From positions 1 through 23,935 of IMG/VR virus record IMGVR_UViG_3300021373_000330: DNA of 23,935 nt; one strand, written 5' to 3'. Shown piece after piece: positions 20,848 to 23,935 of the stretch (position 1 is its first letter; each line of letters opens with the position of its first letter). The notes below the pieces were generated by a model. That model saw only the letters and a list, made by a program, of their open reading frames with translations. It was not told the origin of the DNA and searched no databases. A program made the position numbers and the translations under genes. This DNA comes from a virus.

Positions 20848-23800
20848 CTAGCCTCCTTTAAGGGTGTTTACTTCGGCCTGTAAAGCCGTTACTTGTGCGG
20901 ATAGTTCTTGGACTGCTTTAACTAACGGGATAACAAACGCCGTCTTAGCAATTTGTTGTACATTGTATTGATCTACTGACCAGCCGGTAAAATCAGAAAC
21001 ACCTGCGGTATCTAATGCAGCCTTTACCTCTTGAGCAATGAATCCATGTATACTAGTTTCTGTGTCCATCTGGTTATCGGCAGGATCTTCTTTGTAGAGA
21101 TGCGCTAACTCTGCATCAGTAGAATCAAGTTCGTGACTTGCCTTCCAGTTGTACTTAACTGTTCTTAGGTCATTGATAAAATCAAGGCCAAGGTCAGTGT
21201 TTTGCACGTTTTTCTTCAAACGCTCATCAGAAGACCTGCTCCACTCGTCATTCAAAGCAAAATTGTTGCTCACAACATTACTGGCTTTACCGAAACTAAA
21301 GTAGCTGTTATCGACAGCCGTTATGTTATGACCTATAACAATCTGATTAGCTCCGTTTGACTGGTGGGCGTCACTGCCGTAACCAATAATTACATTATTG
21401 TTCCCTGTTTCTAGCGCATCACCAGCAAGAGCACCGACTATAGTGTTCTGCTGTCCCGTGCTGACCACCAACCCTGCTTGCGAACCGACTGCGGTGTTGT
21501 AAATATTACTCGTTGTGGTGGAGTTTTGTGTCGCAAGCGCGTTGTGGCCCACCGCTACGCTGTTTTGGCCTTGCGTGTCAGCCGTTAATGCTTGATATCC
21601 AATTGCGGTGTTTGATGAAGCTACAGTAATTGCATCCCCAGCGAGTCCCCCAATGAGGGTGTTCTGGACTCCCGTGGTGACTGCGCCACCAGCAGCGTAT
21701 CCGATACCTATGTTGTAGTTAGTGGTCGCGGTGGTGAAATTTTGTTGTCCAAGAGCACCCTGACCTATACCGATAGCTCCACTTCCTAAAGTATCCGAAC
21801 CTACCGCGCCAACACCAACGGCTATATTAAAGTCGGCGTCAGTAAGAGCATCACCAGCTAAACCACCAACGAGGACGTTGTTGACTCCCGTGGTGACTGC
21901 GGCTCCTGCTTCAAACCCTACCGCTGTGTTATAAGAGCTTGTTGCCGTAGTAAAGTTTTGGTTTTGTAAGGCAGCTTTTCCCATCGCAACAGAGCCACTA
22001 CCTAAAGTGTCACTACTTAAAGCGTTATATCCAATAGCTACGTTTTGGTCTGCATCAGTAAGAGCATCACCAGCAAGGCCTCCGATTAGGGTGTTCTGGA
22101 GTCCCGTGGTGACTTGTAGACCCGCATCCACCCCCACTGCTGTATTATAAGTATTGGTAGCAGTAGTGAAGTTCTGAAAATGTAGGGCATAAGGGCCGAC
22201 AGCGACTGACCTGCTACCCAACGTATCTGCACCTAAAGCCTCATAACCTATTGCCACGTTTAGGTCAGCGTCAGTCAAAGCATCACCGGCTTCACCGCCG
22301 ATCAAGGTGTTGAAGGTTCCCGTGGTGACTTCTTGACCAGCGGCATAACCGACAGCGGTATTATAATTGTTACCATCATTGTTTTGTTTTGATAACGTGC
22401 CACTTCCTATAGCAGTTGAAAAGTTTCCTGTGTCTTCATCATTCAGAGCTGCATACCCAACGGCTACGTTGTTATCACCAGTAGTAATCGCCGTACCCGC
22501 CTCATCGCCCACGACCACGTTGTAGTTGCCGCCAGAGGTGATGCTGTTACCTGCGTTGACACCTGCGCGGAAGTTAGAGGTGCCGGAGGTTGATGAGACT
22601 AGGTCGCCTGAGTAAGTTAGCGTTCCTGTAAACGTAGGGCTAGCAATAGGTGCCTTAGCATCTATCTGAGTCTGTATGGCAGACGTTACGCCGTCCACAT
22701 AGTTAAGTTCAGCAGTGGTAGCAGTCACGCCATCTAGGATGTTTAGCTCAGCAGCGGTGCTAGTGACACCATCTAGGATGTTTAGCTCAGCGGCGGTAGA
22801 GGTAACGCCGTCTAGGATATTCAACTCTGCTGCCGTAGACGTAACCGTTGTGCCGTTAATAGATAGCGCATCAGTTTCTAAAGTACCATCAACATCTACA
22901 TCACCAGAGATGTCCAGAGAAGCCACTACAGCCGTTCCTGTGAGCGTAGGAGCAGTCAATGTCTTATTCGTAAGAGTCTGTGAGCCAGTGAGCGTAGCAA
23001 CAGTGCTATCAATAGACAATGTTACTCCAGTACCTGATGCAGCGGAGTCAATACCTGTACCACCAAGGATACCTAAAGACTCTGAGTCAAGGTCAATATC
23101 AATAGATGTAGAACCATCAGTAACATCTAAGTCCTGTGCAGTTACCTGTGAGTCTACATAGGCTTTGATGGACTGCTGAGAAGCAATACCTGTAGCACTG
23201 TTAGATGCCATATTGTCTTCATCAAGAAATGCTTTACCATCTAGTATATTAAGCTCTGCTGCTGTAGACGTAACACCGTCAAGGATGTTAAGTTCAGCAG
23301 TAGTGGACGTTACACCATCAAGTATGTTTAACTCAGCGGCAGTAGACGTTACTCCGTCCAGAATGTTAAGCTCAGCGGCTGTGCTGGTTACTGTAGTACC
23401 GTTAATAGACAGTGCGTCAGTTTCCAACGTACCGTCAACATCTACGTCGCCTGAGATGTCCAAAGAAGCTACTACTGCTGTGCCTGTAAGAGTAGGAGCA
23501 GTAAGTGTCTTATTAGTCAGCGTCTGAGAGCCTGTAAGCGTCGCTACGGTGCTGTCTATTGCAAGGGTTACACTTGTACCTGATGCAGTAGAAGATAGCC
23601 CTGTGCCGCCTAGAATGCCCAGAGACTCACTATCTAAGTCGATGTCAATGCTTGATGAGCCGTCAGTAACATCTAAGTCCTGTGCGGTTACTTGGCTGTC
23701 AACGTATGCTTTGATGGACTGTTGAGTAGCCAGTTTAGTGGCACTATTGGAAGACATATCATCTTCATCTTTAATGCCAGTTACAGTAGCGCCATCGCCT

Positions 23801-23935
23801 GCAATGTTAATGCTGGTGTTTGCTACAATGGTTGTGCCTACGATACTTGAAGCACTAGATGCTCCTATAGTCGTAGCGTCTACAGCACCACCATTGATGT
23901 CTGCTGTGGGTATAGTTACTGTGCCAGTGAACGTA
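20848..23935 (-). CDS. Tail fibre/spike with YadA-like repeats and C-terminal peptidase S74 chaperone, partial
   Basis: Host-recognition fibre; the frame stays open to the right edge, so the N-terminal virion-binding part is missing (about 1,028 residues are visible). Order: two 182-residue modules with tandem TSTAAELNILDGV repeats, then a Gly/Asn-rich head with five 72-residue repeats built on AVG...AG...TTG and NVAIGY turns. This probably is a YadA-like beta-roll trimer. The C-terminus is the S74 intramolecular chaperone. SSDERLKKNV (about 21218-21234) holds the Ser and Lys of the self-cleavage site, and a final coiled coil (VQELSAQVTALQAEVNTLK) holds the trimer. After cleavage the last 125 or so residues leave. 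Its end supplies the ribosome-binding site of the next gene. Confidence 0.9.
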   Translation of the reverse strand, partial: TFTGTVTIPTADINGGAVDATTIGASSASSIVGTTIVANTSINIAGDGATVTGIKDEDDMSSNSATKLATQQSIKAYVDSQVTAQDLDVTDGSSSIDIDLDSESLGILGGTGLSSTASGTSVTLAIDSTVATLTGSQTLTNKTLTAPTLTGTAVVASLDISGDVDVDGTLETDALSINGTTVTSTAAELNILDGVTSTAAELNILDGVTSTTAELNILDGVTSTAAELNILDGKAFLDEDNMASNSATGIASQQSIKAYVDSQVTAQDLDVTDGSTSIDIDLDSESLGILGGTGIDSAASGTGVTLSIDSTVATLTGSQTLTNKTLTAPTLTGTAVVASLDISGDVDVDGTLETDALSINGTTVTSTAAELNILDGVTSTAAELNILDGVTSTAAELNILDGVTATTAELNYVDGVTSAIQTQIDAKAPIASPTFTGTLTYSGDLVSSTSGTSNFRAGVNAGNSITSGGNYNVVVGDEAGTAITTGDNNVAVGYAALNDEDTGNFSTAIGSGTLSKQNNDGNNYNTAVGYAAGQEVTTGTFNTLIGGEAGDALTDADLNVAIGYEALGADTLGSRSVAVGPYALHFQNFTTATNTYNTAVGVDAGLQVTTGLQNTLIGGLAGDALTDADQNVAIGYNALSSDTLGSGSVAMGKAALQNQNFTTATSSYNTAVGFEAGAAVTTGVNNVLVGGLAGDALTDADFNIAVGVGAVGSDTLGSGAIGIGQGALGQQNFTTATTNYNIGIGYAAGGAVTTGVQNTLIGGLAGDAITVASSNTAIGYQALTADTQGQNSVAVGHNALATQNSTTTSNIYNTAVGSQAGLVVSTGQQNTIVGALAGDALETGNNNVIIGYGSDAHQSNGANQIVIGHNITAVDNSYFSFGKASNVVSNNFALNDEWSRSSDERLKKNVQNTDLGLDFINDLRTVKYNWKASHELDSTDAELAHLYKEDPADNQMDTETSIHGFIAQEVKAALDTAGVSDFTGWSVDQYNVQQIAKTAFVIPLVKAVQELSAQVTALQAEVNTLKGG
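21410..22375 (-). repeat. Five 216-bp (72-codon) repeats encoding the beta-roll head of the fibre
   Basis: The YNTAVG...AG...VTTG...NTLIGG block recurs with a 216-bp step (tyrosine codons near 22358, 22142, 21926, 21710 and 21494). Each unit also has AGDALTDAD, NVAIGY.AL..DTLGS and a QNFTTAT linker. The fourth and fifth copies are the most changed (NIGIG, DALETG). Confidence 0.85.
22689..22848 (-). repeat. Four 39-bp tandem repeats in unit B, last one diverged (TATTAELNYVDGV)
   Basis: Same 13-codon repeat as in unit A. The fourth copy has changed ILDG to YVDG and leads into a different linker (TSAIQTQIDAKAP), which marks the end of the module series. Confidence 0.85.
23236..23392 (-). repeat. 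Four 39-bp tandem repeats (TSTAAELNILDGV) in unit A
   Basis: Four 13-codon repeats encoding TS(T)(A/T)AELNILDGV or close variants. They differ from each other mainly at synonymous positions, so slippage alone did not keep them alike. Confidence 0.85.

Larger units (their letters stand above)
22666..23757 (-). repeat. Tandem duplication of a 546-bp (182-codon) fibre module
   Basis: Unit A (23757 to 23212) and unit B (23211 to 22666) encode almost the same protein: SNSAT...QQSIKAYVDSQV, the DLDVTDG segment, SLDISGDVDVDGTLETDAL, and four ELN(I/Y)(L/V)DG repeats. The DNA differs at many third codon positions, so the duplication is old and the protein is conserved. Confidence 0.9.

Noticed and set aside
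22689-23392. Possible CRISPR array
   Set aside because: The 39-bp repeats are contiguous, in frame, without spacers and translate to ELNILDG units of the fibre.
22715-23527. Plus-strand ORFs with repeated VTPSRMFSSAAV units
   Set aside because: Antisense translation of the 39-bp fibre repeats.
1-23935. tRNA genes or an integrase/attachment site
   Set aside because: Gaps between genes were read and no cloverleaf, tyrosine or serine recombinase, or repressor was seen; lysogeny is not supported in this window.

Overview
The window is most of a tailed-phage genome, very probably a marine podovirus with T7-like replication genes. The evidence is a T7-style replication block (single-stranded-DNA-binding protein, fused primase-helicase, short family A DNA polymerase, T7 endonuclease I homologue, DUF3310 protein). 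Aerobic class I ribonucleotide reductase genes, a large terminase and a peptidase S74 tail fibre typical of marine phages accompany it. No phage RNA polymerase gene is visible. The best promoters found (1807-1835 on the minus strand, 5095-5122 on the plus strand) look like host sigma-70 promoters, so transcription probably depends on host RNA polymerase. Host and family cannot be fixed from sequence alone; RNA-polymerase-less marine podovirus groups are the natural comparison.

Layout. From 1 to 1771 (minus strand) lie the small terminase candidate, an M15 peptidase endolysin and the large terminase, which runs off the left edge. From 1772 to 2362 is a divergent regulatory region with a strong leftward promoter and three copies of a TTGACA-containing motif. 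From 2363 to 5088 (plus strand) is an early block of small genes, mostly of unknown function: a GP88-family protein, two tiny membrane proteins and a zinc-ribbon protein among them. A second promoter near 5095 precedes the replication and nucleotide block (5208-14323): SSB, primase-helicase, DNA polymerase, three consecutive PD-(D/E)XK-type nucleases, small acidic proteins, DUF3310, nrdA, three small genes and nrdB. A hairpin at 14332-14353 separates this from the convergent late block.

From 14342 to 23935 (minus strand) the order of transcription is tail fibre (cut by the right edge), an 85-residue protein, a 53-residue membrane protein (holin candidate), a coiled-coil plus membrane-anchor protein, then four large proteins that probably are internal or ejected virion proteins.

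Both window edges cut leftward late genes. The terminase leaves on the left and the fibre enters on the right. The simplest reading is one circular or circularly permuted map in which the late operon runs from the small terminase through the missing portal, scaffold, capsid and tail genes, round to the fibre and internal proteins, ending at the 14.3 kb terminator.

The genes fit a lytic programme. Host-directed early proteins are made first, then nucleotides are supplied by NrdAB from reduction of host ribonucleotides, then DNA is replicated and junctions resolved, then virions are packaged and released. Five small genes missing from a simple long-ORF view were found by hand (2974-3111, 3761-3856, 3858-3956, 12823-12984, 20426-20587). 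Two starts were moved on ribosome-binding-site and overlap evidence (the endolysin and the DUF3310 gene).
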